Shown in pieces: positions 7,726-16,713 of a DNA stretch of 64,000 bases. Positions within the stretch are counted from its first letter, which is position 1. Every line of letters begins with the position of its first letter. The notes beneath the pieces were generated by a model. It had not been told where the DNA came from, searched no databases, and was given only the letters and a program-made list of their open reading frames with translations. A program made the translations under genes and the position numbers. The DNA is from JAWKSY01 sp041402125 (GTDB lineage: Bacteria; Planctomycetota; GCA-002687715; DRQF01): the NCBI GenBank assembly GCA_041402125.1, contig JAWKSY010000005.1:186001-250000 (forward strand). The letters are read 5' to 3'.

Positions 7726-8820
7726 ATGCGTCAGCTCACGCTCCTCCTCGCGCTCTCGATCCTCGCCGGCACCGGACTCGCGCAGTCGCGCATCTCCGAG
7801 ATCACGGACATCGAGGGCGTTCGCAGCAACCGCATCCGCGGCATCGGTCTCGTCGGCGGCCTGAAGGGCACCGGCGACAAGTCCGAGCTCGCCCTGCAGA
7901 TGATGGCGAACATGGTCCGCCGCGAGGGGATGAACATCGAGACCCGCGACCTGGAGACGGGGAACTTCGCCGTCGTCATGGTCACGGCGGAGATCGACCC
8001 CTACCGCGGACTCGGCACCCGCATCGACGTGAACGTCGCCTCGATCCAGAAGGCGACGAGCCTGCTCGGCGGATTCCTCTTCGAGACCCAGCTCAAGGGC
8101 CCCTACGGCAAGACCGTCTACGCCCTGGCGGCAGGCCCGCTCGCCGTCGGCGGCGCGACGGCCGCGGGCGCGTCGGGCTCCGAGGTCACCATCAACGTGC
8201 CGACCGTCGGCGCGATCCCCGGCGGAGCGATGGTCGAGAAGACGGTGCCGATGCGGGTGTCCGACCGTCGGGGCGTGGTCACGCTCCAGCTCAAGAACCC
8301 CGACTGGCGCACGGCGCGGAACATCGCCGCCGTCATCTCGGATCGCTGGCCGAAGGCCGCCCGCGCGATCGACTCGGGCAACGTGGAGATCCGCGTTCCC
8401 GCGGCCGAGATGGGGCAGATCCCCGATTTCATCGCCGACGTCCAGGACCTCCGGGTCAAGGTCGAGTCGGTGTCGAAGGTCGTGATCGACGAGCGGAACG
8501 GGATCATCGTCGCCGGCGAGGAGGTTCGCGTCTCCACCGTGGCGGTGCTCTACGGGAAGCTCTCGGTGACGATCAGCGAGGCGCCCGAGGCGGTCCCCTC
8601 GGCGCCCTTCACCAACGGGCCCGGCGCCACCGTCGTGCCCCGTTCGGAGGTCCGGATCGAAGAGGAGTCCTCGGGATTGCAGATCGTGAAGGGCGGCGAG
8701 AGCATCGCGCGCCTGAGCCAGTCGCTCGACGCCCTCGGGGCCTCGCCGCGCCAGCTCATCGCGATCCTCCAGCAGATGAAGACCGCCGGCGCGCTGCACG
8801 CCGAGCTGGTCGTGAAGTGA
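7726..8820 (+). CDS. flgI: Flagellar P-ring protein FlgI
   Basis: This 364-residue protein is the normal length for FlgI, with a signal peptide cleaved near LAQS. Family hallmarks are present: RISEITDIEGVRSNRIRGIG and GLVGGLKGTGDKS at the N-terminus, and the 'VVIDERNGIIVAGEEVRVS' stretch at about residues 245-263. FlgI forms the P ring in peptidoglycan with FlgA's help. It starts 12 bp after flgH, preceded by GAGGGAG. The tail IAILQQMKTAGALHAELVV is also typical. Confidence 0.94.
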   Translation: MRQLTLLLALSILAGTGLAQSRISEITDIEGVRSNRIRGIGLVGGLKGTGDKSELALQMMANMVRREGMNIETRDLETGNFAVVMVTAEIDPYRGLGTRIDVNVASIQKATSLLGGFLFETQLKGPYGKTVYALAAGPLAVGGATAAGASGSEVTINVPTVGAIPGGAMVEKTVPMRVSDRRGVVTLQLKNPDWRTARNIAAVISDRWPKAARAIDSGNVEIRVPAAEMGQIPDFIADVQDLRVKVESVSKVVIDERNGIIVAGEEVRVSTVAVLYGKLSVTISEAPEAVPSAPFTNGPGATVVPRSEVRIEEESSGLQIVKGGESIARLSQSLDALGASPRQLIAILQQMKTAGALHAELVVK

Positions 8821-8832
8821 GAGGAGGAAGCG

Positions 8833-9288
8833 ATGAGTGACTCTCACCTTCCTCCCGTCGCGACGTCCGGCCCCGGAGACGCCGAGCTCGCCCGGCTCGT
8901 CTCGGGCGGCGGCGACCGTCGCGCCCGCCTCGAGAAGGCCGCCCACGGCCTCGAGAGCGTGTTCACCTCGATGATGGTGCAGACGATGCGCGAGTCGCTG
9001 GGCGAGGAGGGGCTCTTCGGCGGCCTCCCCGGGTCCGACATCTACTCGGGCTTCTTCGACCGGATGATGGGCGACGCCCTCTCCGAGCGCGGCGGGATCG
9101 GAATCGCCGAGATGGTGATCCGGGACGGCATGCGCGCCGAGCAGGCGGTCGCCCCCGAGGACGTCGCCGCCCGCGCGGCTTCCCGCGCCGCCCTGCAACG
9201 CGGCCTCGATGCCTTCGCCGAACTGTCCCGTGATCTCGCGGCCGACGCCGAGTCGACGGTCCGCCTCGTCCCGGAGATCGAACGATGA
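8833..9288 (+). CDS. flgJ: Rod-binding protein FlgJ, N-terminal-domain type
   Basis: This 151-residue protein consists only of the rod-binding (Rod-bind) domain: ARLEKAAHGLESVFTSMMVQ, then GSDIYSGFFDRMMGDALSE and GIGIAEMVI. The muramidase half found in enteric FlgJ is absent, so cell-wall opening must rely on another enzyme. The domain acts as a rod-capping scaffold in the periplasm. It sits between flgI and flgN, and its stop overlaps the flgN start (ATGA), suggesting coupled translation. Confidence 0.85.
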   Translation: MSDSHLPPVATSGPGDAELARLVSGGGDRRARLEKAAHGLESVFTSMMVQTMRESLGEEGLFGGLPGSDIYSGFFDRMMGDALSERGGIGIAEMVIRDGMRAEQAVAPEDVAARAASRAALQRGLDAFAELSRDLAADAESTVRLVPEIER

Positions 9289-9800
9289 ACGGACTCGTCC
9301 TGAACGACGCCGACGCCGACCTGCTGCGCGCTCACTTCAACGAGGAGGAGTCGATGCAGCAGGATCTCGACGAGGCGCTCGACGCGCTCGAGGACCTCGT
9401 GGTCCGGAACGACCTCGACGGGCTCCATCGCCGTCTGGAGATGGTCGGGCCCCTGTTGGGGCGCCTCGAGACCCTGGTGCGACGCCGGGAGCGCGTCGTC
9501 GGCCGCTTCGCGGCCCGCCTCGGCGTGAGCGCGGGCCCGGGTCTCGCCGCCTCGCTGCTCGCGGCGCTGCCGGTCGGGCGCCGGGACGAGCTCTCGGGCA
9601 TCCATCGCAGCCTGATGGACCGCACCGGGGGCGTGCAGGGCAAGAACCGTCGCCTCCGCGTGATCGTCGGCGAGCTCGCGCGCCTCAACCGCGAGATGGT
9701 GCGGGCGGCCTTCGGGCTCGATCACGCCCAGACCACCTACGACCGGGGCGGTCGCACCCGGGAGGAAGGCAACCTCGCGATCATGGATCGGAGGATCTGA
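9285..9800 (+). CDS. flgN: FlgN-family export chaperone for FlgK/FlgL
   Basis: This 171-residue protein is predicted to be mostly helical. Position is the main argument: it lies directly before flgK and overlaps both neighbours by 4 bases or fewer, the classic place for FlgN. The N-terminal acidic helix (EEESMQQDLDEALDALEDLV), central basic helices and the 'LARLNREMVRAAFGLD' segment fit the FlgN fold. FlgN proteins keep the hook-filament junction proteins soluble in the cytoplasm and deliver them to FlhA. Sequence identity in this family is low, so the function is partly inferred from context. Confidence 0.68.
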   Translation: MNGLVLNDADADLLRAHFNEEESMQQDLDEALDALEDLVVRNDLDGLHRRLEMVGPLLGRLETLVRRRERVVGRFAARLGVSAGPGLAASLLAALPVGRRDELSGIHRSLMDRTGGVQGKNRRLRVIVGELARLNREMVRAAFGLDHAQTTYDRGGRTREEGNLAIMDRRI

Positions 9801-12106
9801 TGTCGGGCTACAACACCGGGCTGGCGGCCCTCTCGGCCGCCCAGGTCGCGATCGACACGATCGGGCACAACCTCGCGAACGCCACGACTCCCGGCTACTC
9901 GCGTCAGCGGGTCAACCTCGCGTCCGTCGGGTCGGACTACGGCACCAGTCGATGGCAGCAGAGCGGCGTCCGCGTCGCCTCGATCGAACGCATCACCGAC
10001 GGCCTCCTCCTGCGTCGCTTGCAGGAGCGCAACCAGGCCGTGGGACTCCGCGAGGCGGAGCTCGCGAACTTCCTCGACGTCGAATCGATCCTCGGCGAGC
10101 CGGGCTCGAACGGCATCGCGGCGCGCTTCGGCGAGTTCTTCAACGGACTCTCGAGCTTCGCGACCGCGCCGGACGAGCTGGCGAACCGCGGCGTCGTTCT
10201 CAACGCGGCCGAGGATCTCGCCTCGCGCTTCCGGGAGATCTCCCGCGGGCTCGGCGAGCTCGCCGGAGACGCCGGCACCCAGCTCGAGGACGCGGTCGCC
10301 TCGGTGAACGTCCTCATCGAGGAGATCGGCGCGATCAACCAGCAGCTCTCCTCGAGCGTCGGGATCGTCGACGGCGGTCAGGATCTCCTGGATCGCCAGG
10401 ATGCCCTCCTGGAAGAACTCTCGCAGTACACCGACGCCCGCGTGCGTCGCGACGAGCTCGGCCGCGCGCGCGTCACGATCTCCGGCCAGGAGGTCGTCGC
10501 CACCCACGCCGCGATCGGACTCGAGCTCCGGGGCATCGACACCGGTCGGCCCGAGGTCTTCGCGGTCGGGGGGACGGTTCCGCTCGACGTCGACTCCGGA
10601 CGCATGAGCGCGCTGCTCGCCGCGGTGGAGAAGGGCGGGCCGGAGGCGCGCTTCGAGGAGCTCGACACCATCGCTCGCGAGCTCATCACGAACGTCAACC
10701 GCACCTACTCCCGCGGCGTTCCTCGCGCGGGCGGCTACGAGAGCCTCCGCTCGGCCTACGCGATCGCGCCCGCCGACCGGAGCGGTCCGCTCGCCGCCGC
10801 CGGGCTCCCCTACGACCTCGCCCAGGGTCGCTTCGTGCTCAGCACCGTCGACCAGGCGACCGGCGCGGTGGAGCAGCAGACGGTCACGCTCGATCCGAAC
10901 GTCAACAGCCCCGACGATCTCGTCGCGGCGCTCGACGGCCTCGCCGGCGTCTCGGCGGAGTTCGACTTCGACGGGAAGCTCCGCATCACGGCCGATCAGG
11001 GGAAGCTCTTCCACTTCGGGCCGATCGTCGATCCGAATCCGGACGCGAGCGGCTTCGGGACGGGCGCGGCCCGCCTCGCGGGCGCGGCCGAACCCTTCGC
11101 CCTGGCGAACGGCGACCAGATCACGGTGGCGATCGACGGCGGGGCCCCGCAGACGGTGACCTTCAACTCGGCGCAGTTCTCCAACATCGGTCAGGCCACC
11201 GCGGCCGAGGTCGCCGCGGCGATCAACGGCACGCTCGGTTTCCCGGCCGCTCGCGACGAGGGCGGCCATCTCGTGATCGAGAGCCCGACCTCGGGGACCT
11301 CCTCGCAGCTCGCGCTGACGGCGACGAGCGGCTCGCCCCTGGCGGCGCTCGGCTTCGCCGCGACCTCGGCCACCGGCACCGGCGGAAGCGTCGACGTGAC
11401 GGTCTCGGGCGCGTACGACGGGGATCACGACGACACCTACACCTTCCGTCCTCTCGGCTCCGGCGAGGTGGGGCTGACGCCCGGTCTCCAGGTGGAGGTC
11501 GTGAACTCGGCCGGCGCGGTCGTCGCGACGCTCGACGTCGGCGACGGCTACTCGCCGGGCGAGCCGATCGCCCTGCAGGACGGGGTCGAGGTCTCCTTCG
11601 GGACCGGGATCCTCGACGCCGCCGCGGGCGACACCTTCGATCTGGCGCTCTACGCCGACACCGACACGTCCGACTTCCTGGTGGCCTTCGGCGTGAACGC
11701 GCTCTTCACCGGCACCGGGGCGGCGGACATCGCCGTCTCCCGGGAGCTCCTGGACGACCCGGAGCGATTCGCGCAGGGCGCCTCCGCCGCCGTGTCGGAC
11801 ACCCGCAACATCGACGCACTGCTGGCCCTCCGGCAGGCGCCGATCGAGGGCCTGGACGGTCGGAGCCTGGAGGGGCGCTACGGCGCCTTCGTCGCCGACG
11901 CCGGTCGCGACACGGCCCGGGCGGAGGCGAATCTCGACAACGAGACGCGGCTCCGCGACGCGATCGGGGACCGGCTCGAGCAGGTCCGGGGCGTCTCCGT
12001 GGACGAGGAGCTGGTCAACCTCCAGCGCTACCAGCAGGCCTACCAGGCGGCGGCGCGGATCATCGAGGTCGTCGACCGCATCAACGACATCCTGTTCGCC
12101 CTGTGA
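9800..12106 (+). CDS. flgK: Hook-filament junction protein FlgK (HAP1)
   Basis: This 768-residue protein starts MSGYNTGLAALSAAQVAIDT followed by GHNLANATTPGYSRQ, the FlgK N-terminal signature. The C-terminus ends with the matching axial helix (VSVDEELVNLQRYQQAYQAA). It is larger than enteric FlgK (about 550) because of Gly/Thr/Ala-rich inserts between about residues 400 and 640. FlgK forms the first junction zone between hook and filament. The ATG overlaps the flgN TGA, and flgL follows 13 bp downstream. Confidence 0.93.
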   Translation: MSGYNTGLAALSAAQVAIDTIGHNLANATTPGYSRQRVNLASVGSDYGTSRWQQSGVRVASIERITDGLLLRRLQERNQAVGLREAELANFLDVESILGEPGSNGIAARFGEFFNGLSSFATAPDELANRGVVLNAAEDLASRFREISRGLGELAGDAGTQLEDAVASVNVLIEEIGAINQQLSSSVGIVDGGQDLLDRQDALLEELSQYTDARVRRDELGRARVTISGQEVVATHAAIGLELRGIDTGRPEVFAVGGTVPLDVDSGRMSALLAAVEKGGPEARFEELDTIARELITNVNRTYSRGVPRAGGYESLRSAYAIAPADRSGPLAAAGLPYDLAQGRFVLSTVDQATGAVEQQTVTLDPNVNSPDDLVAALDGLAGVSAEFDFDGKLRITADQGKLFHFGPIVDPNPDASGFGTGAARLAGAAEPFALANGDQITVAIDGGAPQTVTFNSAQFSNIGQATAAEVAAAINGTLGFPAARDEGGHLVIESPTSGTSSQLALTATSGSPLAALGFAATSATGTGGSVDVTVSGAYDGDHDDTYTFRPLGSGEVGLTPGLQVEVVNSAGAVVATLDVGDGYSPGEPIALQDGVEVSFGTGILDAAAGDTFDLALYADTDTSDFLVAFGVNALFTGTGAADIAVSRELLDDPERFAQGASAAVSDTRNIDALLALRQAPIEGLDGRSLEGRYGAFVADAGRDTARAEANLDNETRLRDAIGDRLEQVRGVSVDEELVNLQRYQQAYQAAARIIEVVDRINDILFAL

Positions 12107-12119
12107 GGGATCCTTCGCC

Positions 12120-13565
12120 ATGTTGCGCGTGACCCAGAACCTCTATCACCAGTCGACGCAGCAGAGCCTCGGTCAGAGCCTGGAGCGGCTCTACCGGACC
12201 CAGCAGCAGGTCGCCTCGGGTCGGCGGATCGAGAAGCCGTCCGACGACGCCCGCTCGATCGGGCGGCTGCTCTCGGTGAAGCGCAACATCCTCGACGTCG
12301 CCCAGTTCCAGAAGAACGTGAACGAGGGCCGCAGCTTCACCGACAGCGCCTCGGCCACCGTCCTCCAGATGTCGGAGCTCGCCCAGTCGGCGCGCGAGAC
12401 GATCATCCAGGCGCTCACGCCCACGAACGAGGACAACGACCGGATCGCGCTCGCGGACGAGATCGACGGCTACCTCCGGGACCTCGTCGGACTCGGCAAC
12501 GCCCGCGTGGCCGGCCGCTACGTCTTCGCCGGCACGGCGACCGACCGTCAGCCCTTCGACTTCGAGTTCGACGCCACCGGGCGGGAGCGCGTCGTCTACG
12601 GCGGCAACGGAGACACGCTCCAGGCGGAGATCGGCCCCGGGCTCTTCTCGCCGCTCAACCTCCCCGGCTCCGAGCTCTTCGGCGGCGGTCGCCGCGGCGA
12701 GACGGTCTACGGCGGCCTCACCGGAGCGAAGCCGGCCGCGACCGGCACCGACAGCGGCGAGGGGCTGGGCCGGCTCACCGTGAGTCACGTCTCGACCGTC
12801 TACTTCGGGGGCGGCATCCTGCCCGGAGCGTCGTCGGTCGGGGGCGACACGATCCTCGGCATCGGGCATCAGATCGAGGTGTCGCGCGACGACAACGGCG
12901 CGCAGCAGGTCGCGCTCAACGGCGGGAAGCCGGTCCACTTCGACGGCAGCGAGACCGATCTGGAGGTCCGGGGACCGGACGGCGAGCGCGTCTACCTCGA
13001 TCTCACCGGAGTCGCCTCGTCCTTCACCGGGACGGTGGCGGGGAACGCCGAGGGAACGCTGTCGCTCGACGGCGGGGCCTCGAGCACGCCGATCGACTTC
13101 AACGCGGCCTCGCAGCGCATCTTCGACAGCGTGGAGGGGCGCGTGCTGAACGTCGACCCCCGGGGGATCCGTCGGGCGGGGGAGGAGTCTTTGATCCACC
13201 GCGGGACGACGGACATCTTCTCGGTCCTGGTCGGCATTCGCGACGAGCTGCGTCGCGCCGGACAGGAGCGATCGATCAGCGAGGACCTCGACTTCGTCCG
13301 CGAGCTCCTGGCCGACTTCGACGACGCGCACGACAAGGTGCTGGCGGGCGCCGGACGACTCGGCACGTTCGGGTCCCGTCTGGAGGCCGTGTCGTCGCGC
13401 CTGCTCGACGATGACTTCAATCTCGAGTCGCAGCGGTCCAACCTCGAGGACGTCGACTTCGCGGAGGCGGCCTCGCGACTGGAACGGGATCAGGCCTCCT
13501 ATCAGGCCGCGCTCCTCGTGACCTCGCGCATCGGACAGCTCTCTCTCCTGAACTACCTCGGCTGA
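12120..13565 (+). CDS. flgL: Hook-filament junction protein FlgL (HAP3)
   Basis: This 481-residue protein has the flagellin-like N-terminus typical of FlgL: MLRVTQNLYHQSTQQSLGQS, then RLYRTQQQVASGRRIEKPSDD. The C-terminal helix is ANLEDVDFAE-like (SNLEDVDFAEAASRLERDQ) and ends SYQAALLVTSRIGQLSLLNYL. It is longer than enteric FlgL (317) through a central variable region. It connects FlgK to the filament. It is the last clear flagellar gene of the sigma-54 operon beginning at flgF; the gene 57 bp downstream is not flagellar by sequence. Confidence 0.92.
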   Translation: MLRVTQNLYHQSTQQSLGQSLERLYRTQQQVASGRRIEKPSDDARSIGRLLSVKRNILDVAQFQKNVNEGRSFTDSASATVLQMSELAQSARETIIQALTPTNEDNDRIALADEIDGYLRDLVGLGNARVAGRYVFAGTATDRQPFDFEFDATGRERVVYGGNGDTLQAEIGPGLFSPLNLPGSELFGGGRRGETVYGGLTGAKPAATGTDSGEGLGRLTVSHVSTVYFGGGILPGASSVGGDTILGIGHQIEVSRDDNGAQQVALNGGKPVHFDGSETDLEVRGPDGERVYLDLTGVASSFTGTVAGNAEGTLSLDGGASSTPIDFNAASQRIFDSVEGRVLNVDPRGIRRAGEESLIHRGTTDIFSVLVGIRDELRRAGQERSISEDLDFVRELLADFDDAHDKVLAGAGRLGTFGSRLEAVSSRLLDDDFNLESQRSNLEDVDFAEAASRLERDQASYQAALLVTSRIGQLSLLNYLG

Positions 13566-13622
13566 TCCCGGCCGGGGTCGCCCGGTCGTGATGATAGGAT
13601 GCGACCCGCGGAGGGCTCACCC

Positions 13623-14105
13623 ATGTGGCGACGCATCCTGATCGGCGCCGGTCTCGTCTTCGTCCTCGTCGTGGCCGTGCGGCAGACGCTGAAGCTCCTC
13701 GCCAGCGAGGAGTCGCGCGTCCGCGCCGCGGTCGAGCGCGTGATCGACGCCTTCAACGATCGCGACGGCGGCGACGTCCTCGAGGGCCTGACGACCGACT
13801 TCCGCGAGACGACCCTGGGCTTCGGCCGGGACGACATCCGTCGGGCGCTGGCCGTCGCCTTCCTCCGCGGCGGGACGCCGCTCGCCCGGGGAGATCAGCG
13901 CGCCGCCGTCCGCGGCGACATCGCGGTGCGGGTCGACGGCGAGGCGGCCACGGCGGAGTTCGTCATCGCGGTGGAGAGTCGCTCCGGCGGCGAATGGACC
14001 GAGACCTGGCGGGCGGCCTTCGTCATCGAGCTCGAGAAGCGGGACGACCGGTGGCTCCTTCATCGCTCCTCGCACGAGTCGTTGAGCGGCCGGAGGCCCT
14101 TCTGA
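13623..14105 (+). CDS. Hypothetical membrane-anchored NTF2/SnoaL-like protein
   Basis: This 160-residue protein has one N-terminal hydrophobic segment (about residues 5-22) that could be an uncleaved signal anchor. The rest resembles a cone-shaped NTF2-like fold: a helix 'VRAAVERVIDAFNDRDGGDVL' followed by beta-rich segments ending 'DDRWLLHRSS'. No catalytic motif is recognised. ATG 13623 is chosen because GGAGG lies 8 bases before it; an in-frame ATG 24 bases upstream lacks such a site. It overlaps the next gene. The function is unknown, and the fold call rests on pattern only. Confidence 0.55.
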   Translation: MWRRILIGAGLVFVLVVAVRQTLKLLASEESRVRAAVERVIDAFNDRDGGDVLEGLTTDFRETTLGFGRDDIRRALAVAFLRGGTPLARGDQRAAVRGDIAVRVDGEAATAEFVIAVESRSGGEWTETWRAAFVIELEKRDDRWLLHRSSHESLSGRRPF

Positions 14106-15001
14106 CCGGGGCGCCGGCCTTCCGCGTCTTCGAGGCGGCCTTCGCGGACGCCGAGGCCGCGGCGACCTGGGCCGAACTCGTGGCGGAGCGGAGCGGCTGC
14201 GCCGTCGCCGTCGAGGAGATCCCCACCGAGCTCTGGATCGCCGGTGATCGCGAGGGCGCGGCCCGACGTCACCTCGGCGTCGTCTTCTGCGAGGCCGGGT
14301 CCGGGCCGAGCTGCGCGGAGGCTCTCGCCGGACTCGAGCGGGAGGGCTGGCCCGCGGCCGTCCGGAGCCCCGAGCGCGAGGCGAGCCTCGCCGCGGGCTG
14401 GCGCGCGCAGCACCCCGTCGTCACCGTCGGCTCGCGCCTCCGCGTCCTGCCGCCCTGGCGCGCGGGGGAACTCGCGGACGGCCGGGCGGAGGTCCGGATC
14501 GAGCCCGGTCGGGGCTTCGGCGGGGGTGACCATGCGAGCACCCGGACCTGTCTCGAACTCCTCGAATGGGCGCGGGTCGAGGGCGCCCGCGTCGCCGACC
14601 TCGGCACCGGCAGCGGCGTGCTCGCGCTCGCGGCGCTCGCGCTGGGAGCGATCGGGGGCGTCGCCGTCGACCGGGAGGAGGGCGCCGTCGAGGACGCCCG
14701 GGCGAACGCGGCGCGCAACGGCGTCGCCGATCGCCTCGAGGTCCGGCTCGGCGGCGTCGAGGCGCTCGGGGAGGGCCCCTTCGACGTCCTCCTCGCCAAC
14801 GTGTTCGGCGCGCGGTTGCCGGCGCTGCTTCCGCCGCTGCTCGCCCTCGCCGCGCCGGGGGCGCGGGCGATCCTCGGCGGCATCCTGCCCGAGGACGAGT
14901 CCGCGGTGCGGGCGGCGATCGGATCGCTCGGCGGGCGTGTGGAGGCCGAGCGGCGCGCGGACGACTTCCTCGCCCTGGGGCTCGTCGTCCGGACCGGGTG
15001 A
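14051..15001 (+). CDS. prmA: Ribosomal protein L11 methyltransferase-like protein (PrmA family)
   Basis: The product is about 316 residues from GTG 14051. The C-terminal half is a class I SAM methyltransferase with the PrmA variant motifs. These are GFGGGDHASTRTCLELLEW (PrmA: AFGTGxHxTTxLCL), motif I VADLGTGSGVLALAA, and LLANVFG at the motif IV position, where PrmA usually has NIxxxxL. The N-terminal half has the weakly conserved substrate-recognition region. PrmA trimethylates L11 in the cytoplasm. The start is uncertain: GTG 14051 lies within the preceding gene and has no strong ribosome site. The downstream ANVFG change leaves another protein methyltransferase possible. Confidence 0.72.
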   Translation: MAPSSLLARVVERPEALLTGAPAFRVFEAAFADAEAAATWAELVAERSGCAVAVEEIPTELWIAGDREGAARRHLGVVFCEAGSGPSCAEALAGLEREGWPAAVRSPEREASLAAGWRAQHPVVTVGSRLRVLPPWRAGELADGRAEVRIEPGRGFGGGDHASTRTCLELLEWARVEGARVADLGTGSGVLALAALALGAIGGVAVDREEGAVEDARANAARNGVADRLEVRLGGVEALGEGPFDVLLANVFGARLPALLPPLLALAAPGARAILGGILPEDESAVRAAIGSLGGRVEAERRADDFLALGLVVRTG

Positions 15002-15098
15002 TCACGCGCTCGTCCCGCAAGTTGACCCGAGGCTCAGGTCGGAGCGGCCCGGACGCCGAGGATCGGGAGACCGACCCTTCCCTCGCCCGGAGCCTCCG

Positions 15099-16043
15099 AT
15101 GTACCGAACCGACTCGCCCGCCTTCCCCGTCTCCGTCCTCATCGTCGTCGCGGTGATGACGGCCGTCTTCGTCGCGCCGCCGCTGCTCGCGCAGGACGAC
15201 GCGGGTCGGGGGAAGCTCGAGACCTGGAGCGCCTCGCTCCACGCGAGGCTGATGAAGCAGACCGCGTTCTCGGCCGAACTCGATGCCCTGACGGTCTTTC
15301 CGGGTGACGGCGGCGAGGGCGAGCACCGCAGCCTCGGCACGGTCGAGTGGTGGCGCTGCGGCCGCCTCGTGAAGACCCGGGCCGAGACCCGCGAGGAAGG
15401 CCGTCTCATGGTCGACGGCAAGCCGGTGATCCGGACCGGCAGCACCCTCGCCGTCGGCGACGGACGCTACCTCTGGGTGCAGTCCACCCGCGACGGCATG
15501 CGCCGCTGCATGAAGGACGTCGCGCCCGAGGTCCCCGAGAAGGGTTTCCTCTTCGAGGCCCTCGCGCGCTTCGAGGTCGAGCGCCTCGCCGACGAGGACC
15601 ACGAGGGCCGGAAGGCCGAGGTCTACGTCGGTCGGGAGGCGAACGGCACGCCCCGGGTGCAGGTCTGGTTCGACGTCGAGAAGGGCGTTCTCGTCCGCCG
15701 CGACGACATGGACGCCGAGGGCAAGTTCACGAAGCGCTTCGCGCTCGCGAAGTTGAAGACGGTCGAGAAGCCCGATCACACCCGCTTCGCCTACGAGGTG
15801 CCGGCGCGCACCGAGCTCGTCGACCTCACCGCGCCGCGCGCGGCGACGCCGGCGACCGCGACGGCGAAGGCCGGCGCCGCACCCGCTCCGGCGAAGAAGC
15901 CGGTCGCGAAGCCCGCGCCGAAGTCGGGCGCCGCCTCGAAGACCGTCGCGGGACTCGGCGGCCGACCGAAGGCGGGGTCCGGACCCGCGCCGAAGCCGGC
16001 GCCGCGCCCGAAGGTCTCGGGCGAGGGACTCGGCATCAACTGA
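15099..16043 (+). CDS. Secreted LolA-like protein with Ala/Pro/Lys-rich tail
   Basis: This 314-residue protein has an N-terminal hydrophobic signal (about residues 10-30, ending LLAQ). Residues about 40-230 form a beta-rich domain resembling LolA/LolB-type outer-membrane lipoprotein-sorting folds. It has the pattern 'SLGTVEWWRCGRLVKTRAET' and 'VQVWFDVEKGVLVRRDDMD', where LolA-like proteins report substrate-linked strands. The last 70 residues are Ala/Pro/Lys-rich low complexity, probably a wall-spanning or disordered tail. The periplasm is the likely site. No flagellar link is visible beyond location. ATG 15099 has GGAG about 8 bases upstream. The function is inferred from fold resemblance only. 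Confidence 0.55.
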   Translation: MYRTDSPAFPVSVLIVVAVMTAVFVAPPLLAQDDAGRGKLETWSASLHARLMKQTAFSAELDALTVFPGDGGEGEHRSLGTVEWWRCGRLVKTRAETREEGRLMVDGKPVIRTGSTLAVGDGRYLWVQSTRDGMRRCMKDVAPEVPEKGFLFEALARFEVERLADEDHEGRKAEVYVGREANGTPRVQVWFDVEKGVLVRRDDMDAEGKFTKRFALAKLKTVEKPDHTRFAYEVPARTELVDLTAPRAATPATATAKAGAAPAPAKKPVAKPAPKSGAASKTVAGLGGRPKAGSGPAPKPAPRPKVSGEGLGIN

Positions 16044-16073
16044 TTCCGGCCCCCTCCGGATCCTCACCGCGCC

Positions 16074-16105
16074 GGGCGCGGGCTCCCGATCGGGGGCTCG
16101 CGCCC
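16074..16105 (+). terminator. Hairpin terminator after the LolA-like gene
   Basis: A 14-bp stem (16074-16087 with 16092-16105) closes loop GATC. Two of the pairs are G-U only in the + strand transcript, which orients it with the upstream gene. It begins 31 bases after the stop. Confidence 0.55.
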
Positions 16106-16164
16106 GCGGCATTGAAGGGCGGCGCTCGAGCGGGCACCCTCTGTTGACGAACGGAGGAACGCAC

Positions 16165-16713
16165 ATGGGCGACGACGCGAAGAAGGCCGGACTCGGAAAG
16201 TCCCTGCTGGGTCTGGTGGTGGTCCTCGTGCTCGGCGCGCTCGGCTACGGCAAGCTCGGCGGCGAGAAGTCGGCGACGGACGGCGGGGAATCCGGGTCGC
16301 GGCCCGAGATCGCGAACCCGTCGACGCGAACCGAGGCGCCGTCTCCGGGGACCGGGGAGTCGGGGACCGAGGCGGCTCTCGCTTCCTCGCGGAAGATCGA
16401 GGCGCTGTTCCGGGACCGCGAGTCGGGCGTCGTCGTCGAGACCGAGGGCACCGTCGTCACCCTCCTGCGGGACGACAACGAGGGGAGCCGGCACCAGCTC
16501 TTCATCCTGAAGCTGGCGACCGGCATCACGGTCAAGGTCTCGCACAACATCGACCTCGCCCCGCGCGTTCCCGTCGAGAAGGGCGACCGGATCCGCATCC
16601 GCGGCCAGTACGAGTGGAACGACAAGGGCGGCGTCCTCCACTGGACGCACCACGACCCCGGCGGCCGTCGCCCCGGCGGATGGATCGAGCTCGACGGGAA
16701 ACGCTACCGCTAG
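16165..16713 (+). CDS. DUF3465-family exported protein
   Basis: This 182-residue protein has one N-terminal hydrophobic segment (about residues 10-28), then a Gly/Ser/Glu-rich linker to about residue 75. The C-terminal domain is OB-fold-like and carries the DUF3465 signature HWTHHDPGGRRPGGWIE. The segment VKVSHNIDLAPRVPVEKGDRI fits the same family. The family has no established function. ATG 16165 is preferred over an upstream TTG because GGAGGA sits 8 bases before it. Its TAG stop overlaps the stop of the convergent ATPase gene: the palindrome CTAG supplies part of both. Confidence 0.75.
   Translation: MGDDAKKAGLGKSLLGLVVVLVLGALGYGKLGGEKSATDGGESGSRPEIANPSTRTEAPSPGTGESGTEAALASSRKIEALFRDRESGVVVETEGTVVTLLRDDNEGSRHQLFILKLATGITVKVSHNIDLAPRVPVEKGDRIRIRGQYEWNDKGGVLHWTHHDPGGRRPGGWIELDGKRYR

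Noticed and set aside
6094..9198. Very long open frames on the strand opposite the flgA-flgJ genes
   Set aside because: They are mirror frames produced by high-GC third positions; they lack plausible ribosome sites and family motifs, and the + strand genes cover them completely. The same applies to long antisense frames elsewhere, such as 975-3335, 3190-5235 and 9737-12121.
15027..15060. CTCAGG...GCCGAGGA before the LolA-like gene, resembling the flagellar sigma-28 motif
   Set aside because: The spacer is 17 and the -10 core is GCCGAGGA rather than CCGAT; the gene has no link to motility.
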